A stretch of 33,293 bases of DNA from a virus, in the IMG/VR virus record IMGVR_UViG_3300037840_000303, positions 1-33,293 of that record; one strand, given 5' to 3'. A program made the position numbers and the translations under genes. Below the pieces are notes generated by a model. It was not told where the DNA came from and searched no databases. It saw only the letters and a program-made list of their open reading frames with translations. Below, one piece after another: positions 22,257-29,505 of the stretch (position 1 is the stretch's first letter; each line of letters opens with the position of its first letter).

Positions 22257-22277
22257 GCTGCCTCCTGGTAGTATGAT
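22252..22277 (+). promoter_or_regulatory. possible promoter of the plus-strand island
   Basis: TATGAT at 22272-22277 is a good -10 match and the divergent gap is the natural place for a promoter. The -35 region is poor (TTCACG at 22252-22257 is too close), so this is tentative. Confidence 0.25.
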
Positions 22278-22327
22278 GAGCCCCGTGAAGATGCTTACCG
22301 GGGCACAGGAAAAGGAGAATGAGATCG

Positions 22328-22696
22328 ATGGCTGACTACACCGAGGAAGAAATCCGCAAGGCATTCCAGCTCGTCCAGCTCGTGTCCGGGAACGTCCCGG
22401 CGACGGCAGGCGGGCATGAGCATGACTTCACGGACACGGACACGATCACGGCAAAAGAGGTCAGGGATGCCTGGAGACGCCTAGATGCCCTTCAGGGGCC
22501 GGGCTCAGTGACCGTGAGTTCCTTCCTCCGGGATATCAGTGAGCACCGGGAGCCGGCTTATAAGACTGGAAAGGTGTACCGGGACAAGACCGGGGTCTAC
22601 TACAGGCGGGCAGTAAGCGGCGCCTGGCAGGTATTCGGGACGTCGCGGTTCTACGATGACCGCATCCCGGAGCGCCCGCTGCGGGAGATGCCGTGA
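22328..22696 (+). CDS. unknown protein, first gene of an antisense island
   Basis: About 122 residues from ATG 22328 (AAGGAG lies ten bases upstream; ATG 22319 is too close to it). The N-terminal half is helical and acidic (DYTEEEIRKAFQLVQLV), with a His-Asp-rich loop (GGHEHDFTDTDTITAKEVRDAWRRLDAL). The second half has a strand-rich segment (GKVYRDKTGVYYRRAVSGAWQVFG) with alternating Tyr. I do not recognise a family. It is followed by the exonuclease gene, and the two may be co-transcribed. Confidence 0.7.
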   Translation: MADYTEEEIRKAFQLVQLVSGNVPATAGGHEHDFTDTDTITAKEVRDAWRRLDALQGPGSVTVSSFLRDISEHREPAYKTGKVYRDKTGVYYRRAVSGAWQVFGTSRFYDDRIPERPLREMP

Positions 22697-22749
22697 AGAC
22701 AAGCCGGGTACCGTACTGACGGTCAACTTTAGTGAGGTGATTAAAGACC

Positions 22750-23289
22750 ATGGCTCCGAGTAACCTGCGCGGGCTGGTCTTCACGGACTGCGAGGCCCGG
22801 GGCACGTCTCCCGTGAACGGGACGCTGGCCGAGTTCGGTGCCGTCCACTACCTGTCCCGGATCTCGTTTTACGGGCAGCTGTTCGAATGCACTCCGGACC
22901 CGGAGAGCCCGGCCGTCCCGCTTATCGGGAAGCGGCTCGCCTCGGACCGGGATGTCGCTGCCGCGTTCGCTGCCTGGATACCGCAGGTGACAGGGGGAGC
23001 CCGCCCGGTCTTCGTCTCCGACAACCCGGCGTACGACTGGCAGTGGATCGCCGGGCTGTTCGACCGGGCGGGCCTGGAGAACCCGTTCGGGTACTCCGGG
23101 CGGCGGATCAGCGACTTCTGGGCCGGGCTGCAAGGGAACTGGACCGACACCCAGTCCTGGAAGAAATACCGGAGGACCAAGCACGATCATCACCCGGTCA
23201 ATGACGCCATGGGCAACGTCGAGGCCTTCGACCGCATCCTCCAGATCCTGGCGGCCAGGAAAAAAGACACGGGCGGCCCTGTCCCGTGA
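22750..23289 (+). CDS. DEDDh-type 3'-5' exonuclease
   Basis: 179 residues from ATG 22750. The family motifs appear in order: FTDCEARG with Asp and Glu (Exo I, residues 11-17), SDNPAYDWQWI with the second Asp (Exo II, about residues 95-105) and HHPVNDAMGNVEAF with the catalytic His and last Asp (Exo III, about 146-159). It resembles the phage group of RNase T-like and related exoribonuclease proteins. It could trim RNA, degrade short nucleic acids or act in host take-over. The ribosome site (GAGGTG) is 13 bases away, which is long. It lies between unknown island genes. Confidence 0.82.
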   Translation: MAPSNLRGLVFTDCEARGTSPVNGTLAEFGAVHYLSRISFYGQLFECTPDPESPAVPLIGKRLASDRDVAAAFAAWIPQVTGGARPVFVSDNPAYDWQWIAGLFDRAGLENPFGYSGRRISDFWAGLQGNWTDTQSWKKYRRTKHDHHPVNDAMGNVEAFDRILQILAARKKDTGGPVP

Positions 23290-23365
23290 CTCCTGCCTGA
23301 GATCTGTCCTTGCCGTTTCCCCGGCTGCGCGTTAACCTGCTCGTAAGAAACTCCGAGGAGGAACC

Positions 23366-23494
23366 ATGATGATACGCAGGGTAATCGCTTCTGTCGTGCT
23401 GGCGCTCAGCATGGCCGGCGCGAGCGCGGCAGCTGGCTCCGTGCAGGCTGACGGCACGTGCCCGGCAACCGGATGCATGTTCGTCCACGGCTAG
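23366..23494 (+). CDS. tiny secreted peptide precursor
   Basis: ATG 23366 follows GAGGAGG by five bases, among the best ribosome sites here. The 42-residue product starts with a basic end (MMIRR), a hydrophobic core (VIASVVLALSMAGASAAA) and a likely signal peptidase site after GSVQA, leaving a 14-residue mature peptide, DGTCPATGCMFVHG, with two cysteines five residues apart that could form a disulfide. It has no membrane retention signal. Exported micro-peptides are rare in phages; a role in signalling, envelope change or exclusion of other phages is possible but unproven. Confidence 0.65.
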   Translation: MMIRRVIASVVLALSMAGASAAAGSVQADGTCPATGCMFVHG

Positions 23495-23499
23495 TCAGG

Positions 23500-23547
23500 C
23501 CCTGGCGGCGGGCCGGTGACCCGCAGTTGTCCCGGCCGCCGTCAGGG
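23500..23547 (+). terminator. long GC-rich hairpin after the secreted peptide gene
   Basis: The arms 23500-23516 and 23532-23547 pair over about 16 positions with one bulge and one G-U, around a loop of about 15 bases. No T-run follows. It begins five bases after the stop codon and may terminate transcription or protect the message. Confidence 0.5.
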
Positions 23548-23582
23548 ACTGACATAACTTATGCAACAGGAAGAGAGAGAAA

Positions 23583-23735
23583 ATGTTCTCCAACGGCAAC
23601 AGCTTTGAGATCAGCAGCGGCCAGAGTACGAGTAACGGCGGCAGCGCCGCCAGCATCGGCCCGTCGAACTGCGAGCCGTGGTACTGGCAGCTGCTGCGGG
23701 CGATCCAGCCCGGCGCCGATCCCCTGGGCGCTTAG
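23583..23735 (+). CDS. 50-residue protein at the end of the island
   Basis: ATG 23583 lies behind a purine-rich stretch (GGAAGAGAGAG). The first 30 residues are rich in Ser, Asn and Gly (FSNGNSFEISSGQSTSNGG) and probably unstructured; the rest has EPWYWQLLRAIQPG, a short aromatic helix. The last four bases overlap the convergent connector gene. No family recognised; a chance frame is possible but the ribosome site favours a real gene. Confidence 0.5.
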   Translation: MFSNGNSFEISSGQSTSNGGSAASIGPSNCEPWYWQLLRAIQPGADPLGA

Positions 23736-24724
23736 ATCGTCCGCCGGAACGGATGGCACAGCAGTTCCGCTTCCGTGTTGAGGCCGGCGACATCGCCGCC
23801 CGTGTTCTGCGCGTGACCGCCGATATCGTGGATCGTCGTGGTGGTCGCGCCCCGGGTAAGGGCCTCGGCGGCAGCGAACAAGATGCATGCCTGCTCGATC
23901 TGCGGCGGCAGGGTCGTGATGATCGTCCCGGCGCCGTGCGGGTACGCCAGCCCTGCGGACAGGGTCAGGGTGCCAGGGCCGGCTGTCACCGAGGATGCGG
24001 TAACGTGCACGGATTCCTGCTGCCCGGAGTCTTTGACCACCCCGGTGGCCCCGGTGACTCCCCCGATGTAGCTGGTGATCCCCCAGCCGGTGCAGTCATC
24101 CACGCTGACCGTAGTCGCGCCGGCGACAGCAGCAGCCGTCAGGGACGCATGCGGGTACCCGTTGATGTACTGGACCTGGATCGACCAGCCATTGCGCCCG
24201 TTCCCCCAGTCCACGTACCCCGGGGCCAGCAGGATTGCCTGGCCGCCGAACGCCTCGGAAGACGGGGCTACCGAGCCGTAGATCCCGATAGGAGGGATTT
24301 CCGGCTCGTACATTCCCGCCGGGACCGGTGTCCAGACCCGGGGAAATACCGTGTTCGGGCAGGTCTGGACGCTGAGGATCTGCAGTATCGGGAAATGGGC
24401 GAGCAGCATCCGGGTATTGAATGTGCCGGAGCCGGTCAGCCAGTACGCCGGGTTATACGATCCGCCTGAGGCCGGGCCACAGGTCACCCGGAAGTCCGGC
24501 CCGTGCAGCAGCTCGTTATCCACTGTGGCGCGCAGGACCTGGTTGCAGTACCCGTTGACTTTCCCCGTGACACGCTGGCAGATATTCCAGATCTCGGCTG
24601 CGTTCTGTGCGGGAGTCACATCGTCGCCCGGCGGGATACTGGTCCAGTCAATACCGGTAGGAGCGGTTTCCAGTGTTTCCGGAGAAATGTACGGCGTCAT
24701 GTTCAGCGGCAGCGGGGTAGACAT
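23732..24724 (-). CDS. head-tail connector protein
   Basis: 330 residues; ATG 24724 follows GAGGTG by six bases. The N-terminal helical region (TPAQNAAEIWNICQRVTGKVNGYCNQVLRATVDNE) and later IEQACILFAAAEALTRG fit the gp6-like connector group that attaches to the portal. The central part is beta-rich (ASLTAAAVAGATTVSVDDC, GTLTLSAGLAYPHGAGT), suggesting an inserted domain, so it is longer than the usual 100-200 residues. It lies on the head side of the tail genes, as expected, and converges with the plus-strand island. Confidence 0.75.
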   Translation of the reverse strand: MSTPLPLNMTPYISPETLETAPTGIDWTSIPPGDDVTPAQNAAEIWNICQRVTGKVNGYCNQVLRATVDNELLHGPDFRVTCGPASGGSYNPAYWLTGSGTFNTRMLLAHFPILQILSVQTCPNTVFPRVWTPVPAGMYEPEIPPIGIYGSVAPSSEAFGGQAILLAPGYVDWGNGRNGWSIQVQYINGYPHASLTAAAVAGATTVSVDDCTGWGITSYIGGVTGATGVVKDSGQQESVHVTASSVTAGPGTLTLSAGLAYPHGAGTIITTLPPQIEQACILFAAAEALTRGATTTTIHDIGGHAQNTGGDVAGLNTEAELLCHPFRRTI

Positions 24725-24737
24725 CTACATCACCTCT

Positions 24738-24929
24738 TCAGGCAACCTGCCGGATGCCAAGATCCTTGGCACACTTCGTGCACACCCAGTCCGCGCCGGA
24801 CATAACCGAGTGCTTCTCGCAGATCTCGGAACCGCACTGCTGGCACCGGGCCCAGGGTGCGGCAGTCCGGGCTGCCCGGCCCCGGCGGGGACCCCCGCAA
24901 AATCGGCACAGCCCGGCTGCTCGGCTCAT
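24738..24929 (-). CDS. 63-residue double-zinc protein, cross-brace pattern
   Basis: ATG 24929 lies just after TAGGAG, whose TAG is the stop of the previous gene. Metal ligands are regularly spaced: CRFC at residues 8-11, CQQC at 29-32, C37, H40, CTKC at 50-53 (C-x2-C, x17, C-x2-C, x4, C-x2-H, x9, C-x2-C). Eight ligands in this order suit a cross-brace two-zinc fold as in RING, FYVE or related domains. In bacteria and phages this is unusual. It is translated between the connector and another head-region gene. Function unknown. Confidence 0.7.
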   Translation of the reverse strand: MSRAAGLCRFCGGPRRGRAARTAAPWARCQQCGSEICEKHSVMSGADWVCTKCAKDLGIRQVA

Positions 24930-24935
24930 AAACTC

Positions 24936-25598
24936 CTATGTCGTGCGCCTCTGGAGTTCCAGGATCAGCTCAGCAACCTGCCGGATGGTAAAAGATACCT
25001 CCGGCTCTTTCTCCTCGTTCACTGCCTTCTCGATAAATTCCCATCCTTTCGAGAAAGGAACAGGTCCCTGTGCGGTGAAGATGACAGGCTCGGAAGTCTC
25101 CGGCAGGCCCCACGGGGGCAGGTCGAGCTTCTCCCGGATTTCATCGATACTGGAGATGCCATGCTGGATCTGCAAAACGCCAAGATCTACCTCGTCGCGT
25201 ACCGTCGTAACTCCAGCGGGAAGCGGGGACGGAACGTCTAGTTTCTCTTGTTCTGGCCACTGCCAGAATCCGGGAAGATCTCCTTCCCCGCGAGAGGTTG
25301 CCCAGAAAGTATCGTTCCCGTCCAGGAAAACCTGGAGATTTGCCGCAACCGGGCTGAATACCCGGACAGCCACCGCAGGGTAGACATCTCCTTCGGATAC
25401 CTCATTGCCGATGTGCCCGACATGCCCGGAGTTAGGGAACTCCCCGGACTCTGCCCGGCCGGCAAGGCCCGTAAGGTCTCTGGGAACCGGGCTGTTCTTC
25501 TTCATGAATGCCCGGAAGTCACCGCGACGGCGGTTGATCTCCGTGACGTCAAAAGCGGAAAGCCTGTAGTTGACGATGCGCCCAGGGGTAATATTCAT
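24936..25598 (-). CDS. two-part head-region protein
   Basis: 220 residues; ATG 25598 overlaps the previous stop (ATGA) and lies eight bases after GGGAGG. Residues 1-115 form a beta-type domain: PGRIVNYRLSAFDVTEINRRRGDFRAF, then GDVYPAVAVRVFSP, LQVFLDGNDTFWATSRGEG and FWQWP, a pattern I know from small actinophage proteins of unknown role. Residues about 140-185 (SSIDEIREKLDLPPWGLPETSEPVIFTAQGPVPF) look like the tail end of a portal or other head protein that has been joined to it. The fusion is inferred from the two unlike parts. Confidence 0.7.
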   Translation of the reverse strand: MNITPGRIVNYRLSAFDVTEINRRRGDFRAFMKKNSPVPRDLTGLAGRAESGEFPNSGHVGHIGNEVSEGDVYPAVAVRVFSPVAANLQVFLDGNDTFWATSRGEGDLPGFWQWPEQEKLDVPSPLPAGVTTVRDEVDLGVLQIQHGISSIDEIREKLDLPPWGLPETSEPVIFTAQGPVPFSKGWEFIEKAVNEEKEPEVSFTIRQVAELILELQRRTT

Positions 25599-26287
25599 GC
25601 GCTCAGCCTCCCGATCAGCTGAACCTTGGTGCCCCTATCGGACAATCCCTGCTCACGGCATTTCTTGCGGAGCGTGGCAATATGCAGCATCTCCAGGGGA
25701 ATAACAGGCTCTCCCGAGAAAAGCTCTCCAGGAGGAGGCTCGATTTCCTTCTTTACGTCCATGGGGACACCGCATTCACCGCAGAATTTCGTGCCGGCCA
25801 GGTTGTCGTGCCCGCTGGCGCAGACGATGCGCCCCTCCACGGCGGGACGGCGCAGCGGGTCCAGGGTCTGGTCGAGCATCCACTGGGCTTCCGCGAAGTC
25901 ACGCAGGTCCAGCCCGGGAACCTTGCTCAGGGCCGCGTACGCCTGCAGCATCTCCAGCTGGCGGCGGCCCTGCTCGGTCCGGAGCTTGAAGATATGCTGC
26001 TCATCGGGGGTCTGCGGGATGCCTTCCGGGGTGGTGGACCAGTGCGGGTCCGCGTCCGGGACGTGCATCATCTTCCCGGGAATACCTCGCTCCTTGTCCC
26101 CGGGGGTCATGTGAATGATCTTCTTCTTGCTGTCGCCGCGCAGGAGCGGTTCGCAATCCGCGCAGTCGAGTTTCCAGATCTTCACCGGGGCACCGTGGGT
26201 CACCGGACGCATATGCGTGGCTCCACATCCCCCGATCGCAACGGGAAGCGCTACCGACATCATGTCGGAGCGGGCATAAATTGTCAT
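25595..26287 (-). CDS. head-region protein with zinc site and C-terminal SAP domain
   Basis: 230 residues; ATG 26287 follows GGAGG by five bases. Near the start is CGATHMRPVTHG...CADC, a probable zinc site; around residue 157 CASGHDNLAGTKFCGECG forms another zinc ribbon. The last 30 residues (MLHIATLRKKCREQGLSDRGTKVQLIGRLSA) are a clear SAP helix-extension-helix motif, which binds DNA. Between them lies a helix (EQGRRQLEMLQAYAALSK). It may touch packaged DNA or act near the portal. It lies among the connector genes. Confidence 0.72.
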   Translation of the reverse strand: MTIYARSDMMSVALPVAIGGCGATHMRPVTHGAPVKIWKLDCADCEPLLRGDSKKKIIHMTPGDKERGIPGKMMHVPDADPHWSTTPEGIPQTPDEQHIFKLRTEQGRRQLEMLQAYAALSKVPGLDLRDFAEAQWMLDQTLDPLRRPAVEGRIVCASGHDNLAGTKFCGECGVPMDVKKEIEPPPGELFSGEPVIPLEMLHIATLRKKCREQGLSDRGTKVQLIGRLSA

Positions 26288-26301
26288 TCAGGCCTCCAGG
26301 T

Positions 26302-26625
26302 TTAAGGAATGTACTCTTGCATCTTCGGCAGGTTCAGCTCGGATTCGGGAACAGTCAGCTCCCCGCATTTCGGGCATACTTTCGTCCAGTTATGCCAGGC
26401 GCGGACGGGGACACACGTACGACACCACATTCCCTCGGGTCCTTTCGTCACGTAGAATTTCTCCGCGCCTGCATCGACCAGTCCTGCCTGGGCGTAGTCG
26501 TTCTTCTTCAGCGCTGCCATGTGATAGTCGGCGACATCCACGGAAGTCCCCGGCTTAGCGACGTACCTGGTCCCGTCTTGTGCCTTAAAACCGCAACATC
26601 CTTTGGGCAATAGAACCTTAGTCAA
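26302..26625 (-). CDS. small head-region protein with C-terminal zinc ribbon
   Basis: 107 residues from TTG 26625, with AGGGA about eight bases upstream and an eight-base overlap with the previous gene. The N-terminal part is beta-type (YVAKPGTSVDVADYHMAALKKNDYAQAGLVDAG). The C-terminal part has CRTC and CPKCG separated by 14 residues, a zinc ribbon. The first part resembles short phage proteins often coded near the head genes. Role unknown. Confidence 0.65.
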   Translation of the reverse strand: MTKVLLPKGCCGFKAQDGTRYVAKPGTSVDVADYHMAALKKNDYAQAGLVDAGAEKFYVTKGPEGMWCRTCVPVRAWHNWTKVCPKCGELTVPESELNLPKMQEYIP

Positions 26626-26920
26626 GGTGGATCCCTAAATTTATCGCGGTGCAGAGAATGTAAGAAAATGAGGAAGCAGTCCCGTTGCCGGTGGTCGCGT
26701 ACATAGTCGCACCCATCGCCCCGGTATACGTTTCCGTATTCAAGGGCGTGACCGGGACGATCATCCCGGTCGTGGGAGTGACACCCGGGCCGGTGCCGAC
26801 CCAGACAGACTGTGCCTGGCTCGGCTGATAGACAGTCAGGTTAGAATAACCCGGGGGAAGAGAGAATACCGGGATGGTAGAATTGGAGGGGACGGTAGCG
26901 CTCCCGGCAGTAATAGCCAT
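26618..26920 (-). CDS. small beta-rich protein, probable capsid decoration paralog
   Basis: 100 residues from ATG 26920. The sequence is almost free of charge and rich in Thr, Ser, Gly and Val (FSLPPGYSNLTVYQPSQAQSVWVGTGPGVTPTTGMIVP, TMYATTGNG). The core 'hydrophobic strand, VWVGxG, then P-x-x-G-M' recurs in the neighbouring gene and in two genes next to the capsid gene. Small proteins like this near a major capsid gene often decorate the shell. The ribosome site is weak. An upstream reading is arginine-rich and belongs to the neighbour's shadow. Confidence 0.65.
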   Translation of the reverse strand: MAITAGSATVPSNSTIPVFSLPPGYSNLTVYQPSQAQSVWVGTGPGVTPTTGMIVPVTPLNTETYTGAMGATMYATTGNGTASSFSYILCTAINLGIHLD

Positions 26921-27186
26921 AACTGACCGCTCACGATAATATAGGAAATAGTTCCCGGGCCGGCGGCCACGGTCCCGTAGAACTGCGCTCCGGCAGAAGA
27001 CACGTAATTGAAGAAGCTGGTGGGGATAGAGTGGCACACCAGGCCGTTTGCGGCCGTGACCGTCGTGCTGCTGCCGACGTAAATTGTCGCCGCCGGGGTG
27101 TTATTCCAGAACGTGACGTTCGCCAGGCCGGCCGGGACCCGGAACAAAGGCGCGACAGCACCGCCGGTAACGACAATCTGACCCAT
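26836..27186 (-). CDS. small beta-rich protein, decoration paralog with long overlap
   Basis: 116 residues from ATG 27186. The first 87 (VVTGGAVAPLFRVPAGLANVTFWNNTPAATIYVGSSTTVT..., GPGTISYIIVSG) share the strand pattern and IYVGSS core of its paralogs, which end at this point. The remaining residues (LWLLLPGALPSPPILPSRYSLF) read the next gene out of frame over 85 bases, so the true end may have been lost by an indel. The nearest ribosome-like site (AAAGGA) is about 20 bases upstream, which is too far for strong initiation. Confidence 0.6.
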   Translation of the reverse strand: MGQIVVTGGAVAPLFRVPAGLANVTFWNNTPAATIYVGSSTTVTAANGLVCHSIPTSFFNYVSSAGAQFYGTVAAGPGTISYIIVSGQLWLLLPGALPSPPILPSRYSLFPRVILT

Positions 27187-27211
27187 GATATAGGCGACAC
27201 GACCACGTCCT

Positions 27212-27907
27212 TTAAATCAGGGAGAGTACCCAGGAGAGATCCTGGCTGAATTCACGCCGCAGCCGGGCTACCTCGCCGGCCATCCGGTCGGCCTGCCAGG
27301 TCTTGAAAGCTTCCATGTCGGATTTCCCGAAATCCTTCTCGGCATCGGTGTACATCGCGTCGCGTTCGATCTCGGGATGCGTCGTGTAATGCTGATGCTC
27401 GATGACTGCCTCCGGGCAGTACCGGATCAGCCCGGAGCGCTTCCCGAGTTCAGCCCAGCAGTTATCTACGAAAAAATGCCCGAGGGAAGGTTCGGCAAAC
27501 CAGCCGAGAAACCGGACGATATCGCTGGAGATCAGCGGGTGCTCCGGGACGTCATACCGGCGCTTGTCGTCAGGGAACACCCAGCCGCTGCCGCCCATCA
27601 GCTCCAGCGAGCGCAGCAGGTGCCGGTTCCAGCCAGGCGTCTTGAAGACCAGGTCGTCGGCCCCGAGAAACAAGGCCCGGTACTCCCCGGAAAGCCAGCG
27701 CGCAGCCCGGTTGATCGCGGTGGTCAGGCTCTCGTGCGGAACCGTGATCACCGGGACGTCCATGTCCTGGTAGGAATCGTCATCCTCGTCCACGACGAGG
27801 AACAGGTCAACGTCCCCGTCAACAGTCTCCCGGAAAGACCTGATGCATTCCCCGGCACGGGCCCGGCGGTGCCGGGTGGGAATGAACACGCACAGGTCGT
27901 CAGGCAA
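27212..27907 (-). CDS. GT2-like glycosyltransferase
   Basis: 231 residues; TTG 27907 follows AAAGG by seven bases and overlaps the end of the cupin gene. The GT-A pattern is clear: VFIPTRHRRARAGECIRSF at the start, DLFLVVDEDDDSY, then SLTTAINRAARWLSGEYRALFLGADDLVFKTPGW with the acidic pair that binds the metal and nucleotide sugar. Later GHFFVDNCWAELGKRSG and VIEHQHY match the acceptor side. It is the last gene of a four-gene sugar cassette and probably attaches the modified sugar to its target. The acceptor is unknown. Confidence 0.85.
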   Translation of the reverse strand: MPDDLCVFIPTRHRRARAGECIRSFRETVDGDVDLFLVVDEDDDSYQDMDVPVITVPHESLTTAINRAARWLSGEYRALFLGADDLVFKTPGWNRHLLRSLELMGGSGWVFPDDKRRYDVPEHPLISSDIVRFLGWFAEPSLGHFFVDNCWAELGKRSGLIRYCPEAVIEHQHYTTHPEIERDAMYTDAEKDFGKSDMEAFKTWQADRMAGEVARLRREFSQDLSWVLSLI

Positions 27908-28256
27908 GGATGGGCCTTTCCAGGCGGATAGTGTCTTTCTCGTAATTCTCCCCGGACCTCGGCCCTCTCGTGAACACCAGGACCAGGGTGTCCAGCTCGG
28001 CCTTCCAGGCGTGCGGGATGCCGGGAGGCTCGGTGATCAGCTCCCCGGGCCCGTGAGTACTCTCGTGGATCCCGTCATCCTCGATCCAGGCCCGCCGGAG
28101 TTCGCCCCAGACGACATAAGTCCACTGGGCCGTTTCCTTGTGGATATGATTCCCCCGGACGGATCCCTTGCGGGTGAAGATCTCCGTTACCTGGTCGATC
28201 GGGCCGGGCAGGATATCCTGGATGACACCCCGGGCATCTTCGAAACGGTCAGTCAC
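27900..28256 (-). CDS. cupin sugar isomerase or epimerase-like protein
   Basis: 118 residues from GTG 28256, six bases after GGAGG and overlapping the methyltransferase stop. The cupin motifs are visible: GNHIHKETAQWTYVVWGELRRAW (His pair and strand) and PGELITEPPGIPHAW with the third His. This is the build of the sugar ketoisomerases and related WxcM/FdtA-like proteins that act on dTDP-keto-sugars. With the dehydratase-like SDR and the C-methyltransferase next to it, it may epimerise or isomerise a keto-sugar. Exact reaction not derivable. Confidence 0.75.
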   Translation of the reverse strand: MTDRFEDARGVIQDILPGPIDQVTEIFTRKGSVRGNHIHKETAQWTYVVWGELRRAWIEDDGIHESTHGPGELITEPPGIPHAWKAELDTLVLVFTRGPRSGENYEKDTIRLERPILA

Positions 28257-29505
28257 TGAGAACCTCCGGCTCCGGCAGCGGCACGATGAACTTGCCATGA
28301 TAGCCAAGTTCCCGGAGTTTCGGCACGATGTAATCCCGGATGTGCCAGGACAGCAGCAGGGCGTACGGCGGCTGGTCCTCGATCAGCTTCTTCTCGTCCA
28401 CCACCGGGATCCGGGTCCCGGGAATGAACAGCCCGATCTTGCCGGAAGAGGGAACCTCGCAGACGCACTGCAGCCACTGCTGCAGCCCGGCGTAATGAAT
28501 CAGCGGGGTGGCACGGGTGGTGGCCCCGATCCCGTAGACGGCCCCGAGCCCCCGGAGCAGCTCCCGGAGGGCCGTACGGGCCGCCTGGGCTCTTTCCTCC
28601 AGCCTCCCTGGTTCTTTCCTGGCGGTCACCCGGAAGGATCCTCCGTGCGCCTGGATGCGTTCTACGTCCGTCACGGTCAGGCCGTGCTCGTCCAGCAGCC
28701 GGGACAGGGTGGCGATGGTGAAATAGCGCAGGTGCTCGTGATAGACCGTGTCGACCTGCAGTCCCCGGGAAACACTGTTCCAGTCATGGTTCTCGGTGAT
28801 GAAGATCCCGTCCGGGTCAAGCAGGTACTGGATCCCGTTCAGGACATCATGAATATCCGGGACATGCGCCAGGACGTTGCAGGCGGTAATAACGGCAGCA
28901 TTGCCCTTTTCCCCTGCAATGCGCACTCCGGTATCTTCCGTGAAGAATTCTTTCCAGGCAGGAATGCCCGCGTCGTAGCAGGAGGTCACCTGGTTCGTCG
29001 GCTCCACGGCCAGCAGGCCGATCCCCGGGGCAAGCTTCCGGATTTGCTTCAGGAGGGTTCCGTCGTTAGCCCCGATATCCACGATGAGGGGAGTCTTAGT
29101 CTTCACCGGGGAAGGCAGGACAATGATCTTATGTTTCCAGGCCGGATCTGCGGAAAGCGCGTTCAGGGCGTCCTGGAGTTCGCGGTAAGCATCATCCGGT
29201 AGCTCTCCCGGAGAGACTGAAATTTCTCCGGGAGATGCCAGTTCCGGGAGAGTCACGATCTTCTCGGCAAGTCCCGCGAAATGCTGGGTGCGCTCCCGGG
29301 AGTTCCCGGACGCGTACGGGTGATCCGGGGCGAAGATCTCCTGCTGCGGCGGCGACTCGGAGAGCTGGATCAGGCTGCATCTGCGGCATCGCACCAGCCG
29401 GAGCGGGTACCGCTTCCCGTTGTCGTTCTCGGCCAGCGGCTGGACGCCCATGTCGAGAATGCCCTCGAAGTCGTATCCCCGGCACAAGTCACAGAAATTA
29501 TCCAT
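28249..29505 (-). CDS. sugar C-methyltransferase
   Basis: 418 residues; ATG 29505 overlaps the end of the SDR gene by eight bases. It has the three parts of the NDP-hexose C-methyltransferase family (TylCIII/NovU/EvaC type): an N-terminal zinc part (CDLCRG...CRRCSLIQL, residues 5-46), a SAM-binding Rossmann part (LIVDIGANDGTLLKQI, about 139-154, and CNVLAHVPDIHDVLNGI) with the conserved DTVYHEHLRYF, and a C-terminal Rossmann-like part ending in GKFIVPLPEPEV. These enzymes add a methyl branch to a keto-sugar, here probably one made by the neighbouring SDR. Length is normal for the family (about 410). Confidence 0.9.
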   Translation of the reverse strand: MDNFCDLCRGYDFEGILDMGVQPLAENDNGKRYPLRLVRCRRCSLIQLSESPPQQEIFAPDHPYASGNSRERTQHFAGLAEKIVTLPELASPGEISVSPGELPDDAYRELQDALNALSADPAWKHKIIVLPSPVKTKTPLIVDIGANDGTLLKQIRKLAPGIGLLAVEPTNQVTSCYDAGIPAWKEFFTEDTGVRIAGEKGNAAVITACNVLAHVPDIHDVLNGIQYLLDPDGIFITENHDWNSVSRGLQVDTVYHEHLRYFTIATLSRLLDEHGLTVTDVERIQAHGGSFRVTARKEPGRLEERAQAARTALRELLRGLGAVYGIGATTRATPLIHYAGLQQWLQCVCEVPSSGKIGLFIPGTRIPVVDEKKLIEDQPPYALLLSWHIRDYIVPKLRELGYHGKFIVPLPEPEVLSD

